Of a DNA stretch of 45,280 bases, positions 33,812 through 41,406 are shown in pieces. The stretch comes from Bradyrhizobium vignae. Lineage in GTDB: Bacteria > Pseudomonadota > Alphaproteobacteria > Rhizobiales > Xanthobacteraceae. The translations under genes and the position numbers were made by a program. The DNA lies in the NCBI RefSeq assembly GCF_004114425.1, contig NZ_RDQF01000062.1, positions 1 to 45,280 of the forward strand, read 5' to 3'. Under the pieces are notes generated by a model. It saw only the letters and a list, made by a program, of their open reading frames with translations, did no database searches and had not been told where the DNA came from. The first letter of the stretch is position 1, and the number at the start of each line of letters is the position of its first letter.

Positions 33812-35239
33812 TCACGCGGCGGCGGCAATGCGCAGGTGGTCGGCGATCCAGCGATCGAGATCGGCGAGCGCTCGTGCGCTCAGCGCCTGCTTCTTGGCCA
33901 CCGTCTTCTCGCTGCCGCGCAGCCGCGTGCCGTCGGGCTTCTTCGCCGGCACCGTCGCGAGCGGCGGGAACAGGCCGAAATTGATGTTCATCGGCTGGAA
34001 CGAGCGCGTGCCCGGCTCGATGGTCTCGATATGGCCGCCGGTGATGTGGCCGAGCAGCGATCCGAGCGCCGTCGTAGCCGGCGGACTGACAAGCGTCTCA
34101 CCGCGCGCGTCCGCTGCTGCGTAGAGACCGGCGATCAAGCCGACGCTGGCGGACTCCACATAGCCCTCGCAGCCCGTCATCTGCCCGGCGAAGCGCAGCC
34201 GCGGCTGCGCGCGCAGGCGCAACTGGCCATCGAGCAGCTTTGGCGAATTCAGGAAGGTGTTGCGATGCAGGCCGCCGAGACGGGCGAACTCCGCCTTCTC
34301 CAGTCCGGGAATGGTGCGGAAGATGCGCTGCTGCTCGCCGTATTTCAGCTTCGTCTGGAAGCCGACGATGTTGTAGAGCGTGCCGAGCTTGTTGTCCTGG
34401 CGCAGCTGCACGACCGCGTAGGGTTTCGTCGTGGGATCGTGCGGATTGGTGAGGCCGACCGGCTTCATGGGACCGTGGCGCAGCGTCTCGGGGCCGCGCT
34501 CCGCCATCACCTCGATCGGCAGGCAGCCGTCGAAATAGGGGGTATTGGTTTCCCATTCCTTGAACTCGGTCTTCTCGCCGGCGATCAGCGCGGCGACGAA
34601 GCCGTCATACTGCTCCTTGGTCATCGGGCAGTTGATGTAGTCGGCGCCGTTGCCGCCGGGGCCGACCTTGTCGTAGCGCGACTGGAACCAGGCCACTGAC
34701 ATATCGATGGACTCGCGATGAACGATCGGTGCGATCGCATCGAAGAAGGCCAACGCATTCTCGTCGGTCAATTCGCGGATGGCGTCAGCCAGCGGCGCGG
34801 AGGTGAGGGGACCGGTTGCAACGATCACGTTGCTCCAGTCGGCCGGCGGCAGGCCAGCGACCTCGCCACGTGCGATCTCGATCAGGGGATGGTCATTCAG
34901 TGCCTCGGTCACGGCCGCCGAGAAGCCGTCGCGATCGACCGCAAGCGCGCCGCCGGCGGGCACCTGGTTGGCGTCCGCCGCGCGCATGATCAACGAGTCG
35001 AGCCGGCGCATCTCCGCATGAAGCAAGCCGACAGCGTTGCTGGCAGCATCGTCCGAGCGGAACGAATTGGAGCAGACGAGTTCGGCGAGTCCGTCGGTGC
35101 GGTGCGCCTCGGTCATGCGGTCCGGCCGCATCTCGTGCAGCACTACGGGCACACCGGCTTTGGCGACCTGCCAGGCGGCTTCGGAGCCGGCAAGGCCCGC
35201 GCCGATCACGTGCACACTACTGGAATGAGGTCCTGTCAT
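33812..35239 (-). CDS. trmFO: Folate- and FAD-dependent tRNA (uracil-54-C5)-methyltransferase
   Basis: Makes ribothymidine at position 54 of the tRNA T-loop with methylenetetrahydrofolate. The 475-residue protein has an N-terminal Rossmann site (HVIGAGLAGSEAAWQ, 10-24), the HEMRPDRMTEAHRT segment, LVCSNSFRSDD, and the C-terminal GALLGHITGGH-like region (SLLGHITGGHIET). These are all TrmFO/Gid features. The ATG at 35239 begins MTGPHSSSVHVIGAG; the upstream open frame is not similar. It is the first gene of the reverse-strand group with the kinase/ANL fusion and CAP genes. Confidence 0.93.
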   Translation of the reverse strand: MTGPHSSSVHVIGAGLAGSEAAWQVAKAGVPVVLHEMRPDRMTEAHRTDGLAELVCSNSFRSDDAASNAVGLLHAEMRRLDSLIMRAADANQVPAGGALAVDRDGFSAAVTEALNDHPLIEIARGEVAGLPPADWSNVIVATGPLTSAPLADAIRELTDENALAFFDAIAPIVHRESIDMSVAWFQSRYDKVGPGGNGADYINCPMTKEQYDGFVAALIAGEKTEFKEWETNTPYFDGCLPIEVMAERGPETLRHGPMKPVGLTNPHDPTTKPYAVVQLRQDNKLGTLYNIVGFQTKLKYGEQQRIFRTIPGLEKAEFARLGGLHRNTFLNSPKLLDGQLRLRAQPRLRFAGQMTGCEGYVESASVGLIAGLYAAADARGETLVSPPATTALGSLLGHITGGHIETIEPGTRSFQPMNINFGLFPPLATVPAKKPDGTRLRGSEKTVAKKQALSARALADLDRWIADHLRIAAAA

Positions 35240-35312
35240 GGGCGGACAGGTAGCGCTTTTCGGCGGAGAGTGGAATCGCCGAGATCGAGTTTTCTGCCAC
35301 CAGATACGACAA

Positions 35313-35331
35313 CGCCCGCACAAGGCGGGCG
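35313..35331. terminator. Hairpin downstream of the DUF1127 gene
   Basis: CGCCCGC at 35313-35319 pairs with GCGGGCG at 35325-35331 around a 5-nt loop. On the minus strand it follows the DUF1127 stop by about 34 bp and is followed by GTTGT, only weakly T-rich. It probably separates that short gene from trmFO. Confidence 0.4.
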
Positions 35332-35364
35332 CTATCGGTCCGTCCGGTGGAGGGCTGAACGGTA

Positions 35365-35517
35365 TCAGCCCTGATACTGACCGGCGGCAACGCGCGGGAT
35401 GTCCGAGCGATCGAGGCCGATATCGGCCAGTTCGCGATCGCTGAGTTGGGACAGCTCGGCAACATTGCGCTGATAGTCCCGGAAGGCCTGGATCATGCGG
35501 ATGAGCGAGAGCAGCAT
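35365..35517 (-). CDS. DUF1127 small protein
   Basis: A 50-residue protein, MLLSLIRMIQ to AGQYQG, with the DUF1127 core QLSDRELADIGLDRSDIP at about 24-41. AGGAG lies at good spacing before the ATG (CAGGAGACTACCAATG on the minus strand). DUF1127 proteins are abundant in alphaproteobacteria; Arg-rich members have been linked to RNA metabolism, stress and phosphate responses. This copy is a stand-alone gene with its own upstream region of about 270 bp before the next candidate gene. It is too short to be listed by usual ORF length cut-offs. Confidence 0.85.
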   Translation of the reverse strand: MLLSLIRMIQAFRDYQRNVAELSQLSDRELADIGLDRSDIPRVAAGQYQG

Positions 35518-35791
35518 TGGTAGTCTCCTGTAGTTCGATTCAGCCTTTGCCTTTAGGCCTCATCGTTGAAATGAATATAGGTGAGTGTGGTGCACTGCGA
35601 AAGTTCCGATGTTGCGATGCAGCTAGGCGCTAGGTGCATAGCGTCGGCAAGAAATGATTAACCTCTCGGCAGTGTCGCTCATGAGTTCGGCGGATAAAAC
35701 CTTGAGATAAGTTGCTCCCTCTTGATCTGCAACACGATGGGTCAGCTTGTAAGCCCAAGTTTCTCATGCGCGAATCGCATGAACTCATGAA

Positions 35792-35896
35792 ATGAACAAA
35801 GATTCTATTGTTCCTGAGGTGGAGTCCGAAATGGCTAGATTAATGGCGAGCCTGGAACTGCGAGCCAAGGCGGATGCGCTGGCCTCTTCGGACTGA
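35792..35896 (+). CDS. Candidate small ORF, 34 residues
   Basis: Reads MNKDSIVPEVESEMARLMAS and ends ALASSD. An internal ATG at 35831 is preceded by GGTGGAG at good spacing and would give 21 residues. The peptide is predicted to be a charged amphipathic helix. Support is only from an open frame and a ribosome binding site, so it may not be translated. Confidence 0.3.
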   Translation: MNKDSIVPEVESEMARLMASLELRAKADALASSD

Positions 35897-36027
35897 GACT
35901 GACCGCCCCTTTGATGCGGTGCACACGTCAAGCGGGTGCTCCGATTATGAAGTTGTAATGAAAATCAGAAGTTTCGCATGCGGCTCTGCGCGGCTCGCAA
36001 CATCACGCAATTCTCGCGGGGAATTTA

Positions 36028-36046
36028 TTGCGGCAAGTTGCCGCAA
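36028..36046. promoter_or_regulatory. Perfect 8-bp-arm palindrome upstream of the small exported protein
   Basis: TTGCGGCA (36028-36035) and TGCCGCAA (36039-36046) with a 3-bp centre, 77 bp before the ATG at 36124. Its symmetry fits a dimeric repressor site; the regulator is unknown. Confidence 0.35.
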
Positions 36047-36123
36047 GCAGAGGAAAGTCATTCTTGCAGATTCCGGCAATGTCGCTGGTTCTGGCCCAAG
36101 AACAAGAGAAGGAAAGTAACATC

Positions 36124-36387
36124 ATGAAGAAGTTACTCGGGGTTATCGCAATTGCTGCCGCCGCATTCGCGGTCGCGCCGTCCCACGCCGCCAAGCACGC
36201 CATGGGCGGTTGCAGCGGGGCCAATCTGGAGAAGACGGAGACTGCGATCGAGAACATGGCCGACGGCGACAGCAAGTTCGTCGCCCAGAAGGAAATCGCG
36301 GCGGCGCAGGACGCGCTGCTCAACGGCAAAATGGCCGCATGCGGCGCGCATCTGAACAAGGCGATGCAGGCGACCACGGGCAAATAG
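36124..36387 (+). CDS. Small exported protein of unknown function
   Basis: An 87-residue protein with a clear signal peptide: MKKLLGVIAIAAAAFAVAPSHA, cleaved near residue 23. The mature part is about 64 residues, largely helical, with two cysteines (C30 and C73) that could form a disulfide. AAGGAAAG lies just before the ATG at 36124. I do not recognise a named domain, though similar small periplasmic proteins with a GCSGANLEK-like start occur in Bradyrhizobium. It is preceded by a long regulatory region with a palindrome and converges on the mltB-like gene across a hairpin. Confidence 0.8.
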   Translation: MKKLLGVIAIAAAAFAVAPSHAAKHAMGGCSGANLEKTETAIENMADGDSKFVAQKEIAAAQDALLNGKMAACGAHLNKAMQATTGK

Positions 36388-36415
36388 GGACGTCCGGAAG
36401 CCAAGGCACCGAGAG

Positions 36416-36442
36416 AAGGCCGGTCGCCGTGCGATCGGCCTT
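36416..36442. terminator. Hairpin between converging genes
   Basis: AAGGCCG (36416-36422) pairs with CGGCCTT (36436-36442). It lies between the small exported protein gene and the transglycosylase gene, which converge, so it may end both transcripts. Flanking T-tracts are weak. Confidence 0.5.
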
Positions 36443-36461
36443 ACTCATCTTGTCCGAGGCA

Positions 36462-37286
36462 TCAGGGGGCGTGAGCGAGCTGGGTTGCGAAATAGGCGAC
36501 GGTCTTGGAATAGACCTCGCTCTTGTTCCACTGCTGTAGCACCGCAAAATTCGGACTGCCTGGCTGCCAATCCTTGCCTCGCTGCCAGCCATAGCTTGCG
36601 AGATAATTGGCGGTGGAGGCGAGCACGTCAGGCGCGTTATGCAGGAGATCACGCTTGCCATTGCCGTCGAAATCGACGGCGTATTTCATCCAGGACGACG
36701 GCATGAACTGGGTTTGGCCGAGCTCGCCGGCCCAGGCGCCTTTCATGTCGGCAGGTGCAAGATCGCCGCGCTGGATGATGCGCAGCGCATCCATCAGCTC
36801 GGCGCGAAACTGCTCCGAGCGACGGCAGTCATAGGCAAGCGTTGCCAGCGAGCGGATCGTTGCGAACTTGCCGGTGTTGACGCCGAAATCGGTCTCCAGA
36901 CCCCAGATCGCAACCAAGACCTCGCCGGGCACGCCGTAGGCCTGCTCGATGCGCGACAGCACGGATCCGTATTGCTTCATCATGTTGGAGCCGCGCTGCA
37001 CGCGTGGCGGCACCATGCGGCCGGAAAACTCCTCGAAGGTCTGGCTGAAGACCTTTTGCGAGCGGTCGCGGTTGAGCACGCTCTGATCGAGCGTCACGCC
37101 GGCAAGCCCGCTAGCGATGGCCTGCTGCGAGATGCCTTTTGCCGCAGCGTCGGTTTTGAAATCCGCAAGCCAGGCGTCGAAATTGCCCGAGCCGCAGGCA
37201 ACCGCGGCGAGCGCTGGCTGGGCGGACAGGATTGAAACGGAGAGGGCGAAGGCTGCGAGAGCGAGACGAGAAATCGTCGGGGGCAT
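36462..37286 (-). CDS. MltB-type lytic murein transglycosylase
   Basis: Periplasmic enzyme that cleaves peptidoglycan glycan strands with formation of 1,6-anhydro ends. The 274-residue protein has a signal peptide (about 1-27, ending QPALA), the catalytic glutamate E131 in AIWGLETDFGV and the downstream GELGQTQFMPSSW motif. GNGKRDLLHNAPDVLASTANYL is also typical of the SltB/MltB family. A cysteine at position 31 follows AAVA, so lipidation is conceivable, but the lipobox is poor. The start at 37286 gives MPPTISRLALAAF; upstream sequence in frame is not similar. Confidence 0.88.
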   Translation of the reverse strand: MPPTISRLALAAFALSVSILSAQPALAAVACGSGNFDAWLADFKTDAAAKGISQQAIASGLAGVTLDQSVLNRDRSQKVFSQTFEEFSGRMVPPRVQRGSNMMKQYGSVLSRIEQAYGVPGEVLVAIWGLETDFGVNTGKFATIRSLATLAYDCRRSEQFRAELMDALRIIQRGDLAPADMKGAWAGELGQTQFMPSSWMKYAVDFDGNGKRDLLHNAPDVLASTANYLASYGWQRGKDWQPGSPNFAVLQQWNKSEVYSKTVAYFATQLAHAP

Positions 37287-37417
37287 TCGGGTAAATGAAT
37301 TCCGTGGAGCGATCTGACCGGCGGGGCGCAATCTCGGCCGGAACCGCGGCCAAAGCAAGGCGCGCGACAGGGCGCGATCCTGCCCGAGCCGAGGCAGGAT
37401 CGCATGTCACGATGTCG

Positions 37418-38326
37418 TCAGGCGTCGGTCCGGTTTCGCCAAGGGAAGAGGTTGGCCGGGAAGTCGGCGGCCGGCTTGCGCGGACGATGCGGCGGGGGCG
37501 GCACCGGACGTGCCCCAGGCTCCGACACGATCACCTTGCGGTAGAGGTGCCACGTGGCGTGCCCGAGCAGGGGGATCACCACGGCGAGGCCGAGGAAGGC
37601 CGGTATCGTGCCGAGCGCGAGCAGCACCGCCACGACCAGGCCCCAGGCCGCCATCGGTACCGGGTTTCTTCCGACAACGCGCAGCGAAGTCACCATCGAC
37701 TCGAACGCGCCGGCATGACGGTCGAGCATCAAGGGAAACGACACCACGCTGATGCAAAGCGCGGCGAGCGCGAACAGGAAGCCGGTGCCGCAGCCGACCA
37801 CGATCAGCCACCAGCCTTGCTGCGTCGTCAGCACGCGCGTCGCGAAATCCGAGAAACCGGTGACGCCCTCGTACCCGAACGCCGCGACATAGATCGCCTG
37901 CGCGGTCGCAACCCAAGTGACAAACAGGGCGAGCAGCACCGTACCGAGGCCGAGCATCGCACCGAACGAGGGCGAACGCGGTACCTCCATGGCATCCCAG
38001 GCGCTGGCCGGTTCATAGCGCTCGCGCCGGCTTGAGAGCTCGTAGAGTCCGAGCGCCGCGAAGGGCCCGATCAGCGCGAAGCCGGCAGCCAGCGGAAACA
38101 ACAGCGGCAGCACCGAATAGCCCATCACCACGCGGGCGAGCACGAGGCCAAGCACCGGGTAGATCACGCAGAGGATAATGGCGTGGCTCGGAACGGCCTT
38201 GAAGTCTTCCCAACCGCGCCTGAGCGCGTCGTGCAGATCGGACAATTTGATGGTTCGGATCACTGGCCCAGCCGCATCCGAGCGCTGGGCCATCGTGGGG
38301 ACATTGCCTTGGTAGAGTGTGGCCAT
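37418..38326 (-). CDS. DUF2189-type polytopic membrane protein
   Basis: A 302-residue inner-membrane protein with about six hydrophobic helices in paired blocks (around 48-72, 72-92, 120-145, 175-200, 200-222, 240-268). It fits the DUF2189 family, including IRTIKLSDLHDALRRGWEDF at the N-terminus, which precedes the first helix. The C-terminal tail is Pro/Arg-rich. The ATG at 38326 has GGGAGC about 8 bp upstream; the frame is open to 38503 without similarity. The function of the family is unknown. Confidence 0.78.
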   Translation of the reverse strand: MATLYQGNVPTMAQRSDAAGPVIRTIKLSDLHDALRRGWEDFKAVPSHAIILCVIYPVLGLVLARVVMGYSVLPLLFPLAAGFALIGPFAALGLYELSSRRERYEPASAWDAMEVPRSPSFGAMLGLGTVLLALFVTWVATAQAIYVAAFGYEGVTGFSDFATRVLTTQQGWWLIVVGCGTGFLFALAALCISVVSFPLMLDRHAGAFESMVTSLRVVGRNPVPMAAWGLVVAVLLALGTIPAFLGLAVVIPLLGHATWHLYRKVIVSEPGARPVPPPPHRPRKPAADFPANLFPWRNRTDA

Positions 38327-38662
38327 GGTCGCTAGCTCCCTTGCCAGGCAGCCGAGCCCGGCGCCAGCAAACGGCGCAAGCGGCCGCCATTCTCTGAAAT
38401 CTCGCAATCCCGACCAGATGCGAACTCCGGATGACATCGCGAGCTGAACGACAACCATACTCCCAAGTCCGAGTCCTGTCCCTCGCGCTCGGGTGAAATT
38501 CAATGCCGCGGCGCAACCACGACGATGTCATTCTGTCGTCATTTCGCCGCAGATAAGCTGATGCTGCTGGTCGTTCGCGGAGCTTCGCGGGCGCGACGCA
38601 GTAACTTCGTCTATAAGTGCCACTCAAGGCCCTTCCAACGGATTCCTTTTCGGGGAGCAGAC
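38327..38662. other. Intergenic region between divergent genes
   Basis: This 336-bp stretch separates the DUF2189-like gene and the DUF3597 gene, which diverge, and presumably contains both promoters. A TATAAG at about 38615 could be a -10 element for the latter. I see no repeat, RNA gene or credible ORF. Confidence 0.4.
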
Positions 38663-39061
38663 ATGAGCATTTTCGGGAAAATCATGAGCGCGATCTTCGG
38701 CAGCCAGCCGGTCTCCGCCGCCCCCGCCGGTGGCGCGGCTTCGCCCAGCGCGCCCGCAGGGACGCCGGGCGCTTCGGCGCCGGCCACAGCGCCCATGGCC
38801 GCGGTCGACGTGGCGGCGATCGTCGACAAGGCAGCGGCCGCGCATAAGGGCGAGAAGCTGGAATGGCGTACCTCGATCGTCGACCTCATGAAGGCGCTCG
38901 ACATCGATTCCAGCCTCGCTGCGCGCAAGGATCTCGCCAAGGAGCTGGGCTACAGCGGCGATATGAACGACTCGGCCAGCATGAACGTCTGGCTGCACAA
39001 GCAGGTAATGTCCAAGCTCGCCGCCAATGGCGGCAAGCTGCCGCCGGAGATCAAGCACTGA
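38663..39061 (+). CDS. DUF3597-domain protein
   Basis: A 132-residue soluble protein. An N-terminal MSIFGKIMSAIFG helix is followed by an Ala/Pro/Gly-rich linker (about 18-50) and a helical domain (about 52-130) with EWRTSIVDLMKALDIDSSL, RKDLAKELGY and SMNVWLHKQVMSKLA. This is the DUF3597 pattern, reminiscent of LysM-linked small proteins in proteobacteria. GGGAG about 7 bp before the ATG at 38663 supports the start. No function is known. Confidence 0.8.
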   Translation: MSIFGKIMSAIFGSQPVSAAPAGGAASPSAPAGTPGASAPATAPMAAVDVAAIVDKAAAAHKGEKLEWRTSIVDLMKALDIDSSLAARKDLAKELGYSGDMNDSASMNVWLHKQVMSKLAANGGKLPPEIKH

Positions 39062-39112
39062 TCCGCCTGGGTCGCGAAAAAGGGGCTGCCATCTCGCGGA
39101 CCCCCTTCGCTT

Positions 39113-39388
39113 TCAGGCGATCAGATCCGCATCCTCCGGATGCCTGTCGAGATAGTCGACGACGAAGCCGCAGCCGGCGATCACCTTCCTGCCGTCGCGC
39201 CGGATCAGGTCCAGCGCGCCCCTGACCAGCTCGGAGCCGATGCCGCGGCCGCGCAGCGCGCGCGGCGTCTCGGTGTGGGTAATGATCACGGCCGACGGCG
39301 TCAGCCGGTAGTTGGCGAAGGCGATGTCGCTGCCGACATCGAGCTCGAAGCGGCTCCTGTCCTTGTTGTCGCGTACCGAAGCCGCCAT
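39113..39388 (-). CDS. Small GNAT-type N-acetyltransferase-like protein (first copy)
   Basis: A 91-residue member of the short YjdJ/COG2388 GNAT family. The acetyl-CoA loop is visible as RGRGIGSELVRGAL, with the preceding strand ITHTETPRALR and the C-terminal DYLDRHPEDADLIA helix. GGAGG lies 8 bp before the ATG at 39388. A relative with the same layout is at 40152-40427 on the same strand. The acceptor substrate is unknown. Confidence 0.85.
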   Translation of the reverse strand: MAASVRDNKDRSRFELDVGSDIAFANYRLTPSAVIITHTETPRALRGRGIGSELVRGALDLIRRDGRKVIAGCGFVVDYLDRHPEDADLIA

Positions 39389-39706
39389 GCGGGATCCTCC
39401 GAAATGCCGATTGTCTCCTGATCTAGGAGGCCGACGCCATCCTTGCCAAGTGAGATCAAGGGAGATTGGCGCAGAGGAGGTATATGCAAACGCGCACTGC
39501 CGCGACCGCAGTGCAGTATGGATATCGCGCTTTGCGAGCATGGTGCGGCGAGCGCAAATAATCCTCGGTACCGCTCTTGCAAGCCGGACCTCGGTTCCCA
39601 CGTCCTGCGGAGGACATACGCCCGAATGCGGCCGGCAGGGTCGCTAGACATTCGGAGTGTCATGATCGCCAGCCGCAGACGTATGCCTCTTGTGTAGGAG
39701 GGTACG
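39389..39706. other. Divergent intergenic region with a possible short ORF
   Basis: This 318-bp region between the first GNAT gene and the SPW gene holds the probable promoters of both. A 25-codon frame at 39484-39561 with a strong GAGGAGG in front is listed separately. I see no other structure. Confidence 0.4.
39484..39561 (+). CDS. Candidate small ORF, 25 residues
   Basis: Reads MQTRTAATAVQYGYRALRAW then CGERK. GAGGAGG precedes the ATG, though at a short 3-bp spacing. The Arg/Ala/Tyr-rich helical peptide could be a small regulatory or membrane-associated protein. Evidence is only the frame and the ribosome binding site. Confidence 0.3.
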   Translation: MQTRTAATAVQYGYRALRAWCGERK

Positions 39707-40102
39707 ATGTCGGACTCTGGTTTCTTTGATACTCATCGAACATGGGAAGACTGGTGCGGGATGCTGCTTGGGGCGGTCATCGTGGCTTCGCCATGGTTTC
39801 CCATCCAGGATCAACCGATGACCGGACATGAGATGGTCATCCTGAACGCGGTCGCGGTCGGTCTGGTCGTGTTTGGCCTCAGCCAGCTCGAATATGTCGC
39901 GTTGCAGCGCTGGCAAGAGGTGACGACGATCCTGGTCGGACTTTGGCTCATCGCCTCGCCTTATGCGCTCGGCTATTCCGGTGAGGGCTTTCTCCGCATC
40001 TATCACACGAGCCTCGGTGCGGTGGTGGTGCTGCTCGGCATACTCCAGCTGTGGCAGGACTGGGATCTGACCGACCAGGATATGCTCAAGCATGGACAAT
40101 AG
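39707..40102 (+). CDS. SPW-repeat membrane protein
   Basis: A 131-residue membrane protein with four hydrophobic stretches and two copies of the SPW repeat, ASPWFP at about 27-32 and ASPYALGY at about 84-91, each within a pair of helices. AGGAGGG lies 7 bp before the ATG. The family's function is unknown. A strong hairpin at 40117-40146 separates it from the convergent second GNAT gene. Confidence 0.85.
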   Translation: MSDSGFFDTHRTWEDWCGMLLGAVIVASPWFPIQDQPMTGHEMVILNAVAVGLVVFGLSQLEYVALQRWQEVTTILVGLWLIASPYALGYSGEGFLRIYHTSLGAVVVLLGILQLWQDWDLTDQDMLKHGQ

Positions 40103-40116
40103 GCCGTAGATATCGG

Positions 40117-40146
40117 CAGGCCCGCCGGCTACTGACGGCGGGCCTG
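40117..40146. terminator. Bidirectional terminator-like hairpin
   Basis: CAGGCCCGCCG (40117-40127) and CGGCGGGCCTG (40136-40146) are exact 11-bp complements with an 8-nt loop between two converging genes. There is little T-tract on either side. Confidence 0.6.
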
Positions 40147-40151
40147 TGCAT

Positions 40152-40427
40152 TCATCGCGTCACGAGATCCGCATAGTCCGGGTGCTTGTCGATCCACGCC
40201 TTCACGAACGGGCATTGTGGGATCAGCTTCAATCCGTCGGCGCGGACCTGATCGAGTGCGCCTTGCACCAGCTTCGAACCGACACCTTTGCCTCCGAGCT
40301 CCTTCGGCACGTCGGTATGTTCGAATGTGATGACATTGCCGTTGAGCTTGTAGTGCTCGGTCGCAAGATGACCGTCCACCTCGAGCTCATAACGGTGATG
40401 GGCTTTGTTGTTGATGACGTCGCTCAT
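40152..40427 (-). CDS. Small GNAT-type N-acetyltransferase-like protein (second copy)
   Basis: A 91-residue relative of the gene at 39113-39388, with GGKGVGSKLVQGAL as the acetyl-CoA loop and a C-terminal WIDKHPDYADLVTR helix. The two share layout and length but differ at many positions, so the duplication is old. Its ATG is at 40427. A lipoprotein gene lies upstream on the same strand, about 90 bp away. Confidence 0.85.
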   Translation of the reverse strand: MSDVINNKAHHRYELEVDGHLATEHYKLNGNVITFEHTDVPKELGGKGVGSKLVQGALDQVRADGLKLIPQCPFVKAWIDKHPDYADLVTR

Positions 40428-40514
40428 ATCGTCGCCCCTGCATAGCTGCCAGCCTCGCGCACGAAGTCGTAACGCACGGTCCGGTCGGTGGTTTCCGATC
40501 TGAAGCCGTTCGGT

Positions 40515-40874
40515 TCAATCGGTCGCTCTGGCCAGCCTGGAATCTTCGGCCTGAGGCTGCGGGCGGAGGCAGCCCTGGCAGATGACCAGGGAGCGGTTGA
40601 CCCTGGCGTCCTGTTCGGCCTCTGTGGCGTCCTGCGCCTGCCACCACTCCTTGGAAGAGGACTGAAGCCCGACTTGCGATCTGCTGCGCTCCGAACGGGC
40701 AGCGGCCCGCGTTGGCTGCGAGGCAGCGTGCGGCCGATTGGGATCCTCACCGGCGCCATCCCAGGCATAGCGCGCAGGCTTGAAGGCAGGATCGGAAGCC
40801 AGATGAGTCTGTGGCGCCATAGCACACCCGGCGAGCGCCAGCGACAACAGGAGGAGGGCGGGCGCTTTGACCAT
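40515..40874 (-). CDS. Small putative lipoprotein
   Basis: A 119-residue protein with a lipoprotein signal: MVKAPALLLLSLALAGC, with a classic LAGC lipobox and C17. The mature part is polar, with an Arg/Ser/Gln-rich middle and two cysteines in ICQGC near residue 98-102. I do not recognise a family. The upstream frame to 40985 is ignored because the signal peptide begins at the ATG at 40874. Its start overlaps the region where the plus-strand remnant (40978-41304) would have had its own 5' part. Confidence 0.7.
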   Translation of the reverse strand: MVKAPALLLLSLALAGCAMAPQTHLASDPAFKPARYAWDGAGEDPNRPHAASQPTRAAARSERSRSQVGLQSSSKEWWQAQDATEAEQDARVNRSLVICQGCLRPQPQAEDSRLARATD

Positions 40875-40977
40875 GATGCGGCACTCTGTACGCGGAGACG
40901 GACGAAGGTTGCGCCGATCATGTTTAAAATTCCCTGAACGGTTGCGATTGCGGCTGCGAACCTTCGCGCGAAACACC

Positions 40978-41304
40978 GTGCGCAAGATCGATCTGACCGG
41001 CGATGGACGCGAGGACTACATCGTGGATTTCCAGGACACCAAATGCGGCGATCGCCAAACGACCTTTTGCGGAACCGGCGGCTGCGTCATGAAGATCCTG
41101 GTGATGCTGCCGGATGGCAGCGTGCGCGAGGTGTTTGACGGCTATGTCCGCGGCTACAAGATCATGGTCCCGCCTGTGAAGCGCGGCGCGGCGCGCACCG
41201 TCCGCTTCGATCTGCATGGCAGCTTCTGCGGCGGATTTGGTCCGCAAGCCTGCTGGAAGACGAAGGCCATCACGGCGACGTCCTTTGCGTTCGAGCAGCC
41301 ATAG
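40978..41304 (+). pseudogene. Apparent 5'-truncated gene for a small exported Cys-rich protein
   Basis: The frame reads RKIDLTGDGREDYIVDFQD, then CGDRQTTFCGTGGCVMKI and a C-terminal CGGFGPQACWK. This wording resembles small periplasmic proteins with a DLTGDGR-type calcium-loop-like motif that normally have a signal peptide and a first domain upstream. Here the frame continues upstream to 40867 only with a highly basic sequence unlike a signal peptide, and that stretch overlaps the lipoprotein gene on the other strand. I give the GTG at 40978 as the earliest position of the conserved part. It may be a remnant or a recently rebuilt gene. Confidence 0.45.
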
Positions 41305-41406
41305 GGCTGGTCCGCGGCAGCTGGCCTTGCAGGGGCGCTGGCGTTGGCGATAAATGGGCTGCAATGAACGGGCGGCTCGCGTGCCGCCAGTCGAAGAGGA
41401 AGCCCG

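Larger units (their letters stand above)
35518..36123. other. Long intergenic region with inverted repeats and a short ORF
   Basis: This 606-bp stretch is less GC-rich than the genes around it. It holds the presumed promoter of the DUF1127 gene, an inverted repeat TCATGCG/CGCATGA at 35764-35782, a candidate 34-codon ORF at 35792-35896, and a second inverted repeat TTGCGGCA/TGCCGCAA at 36028-36046 in front of the small exported protein. I could not identify a tRNA or known RNA here. Confidence 0.5.

Noticed and set aside
33476..34699. A 407-codon plus-strand frame over trmFO
   Set aside because: Antisense to trmFO and the kinase/ANL gene; no motif and typical shadow composition.
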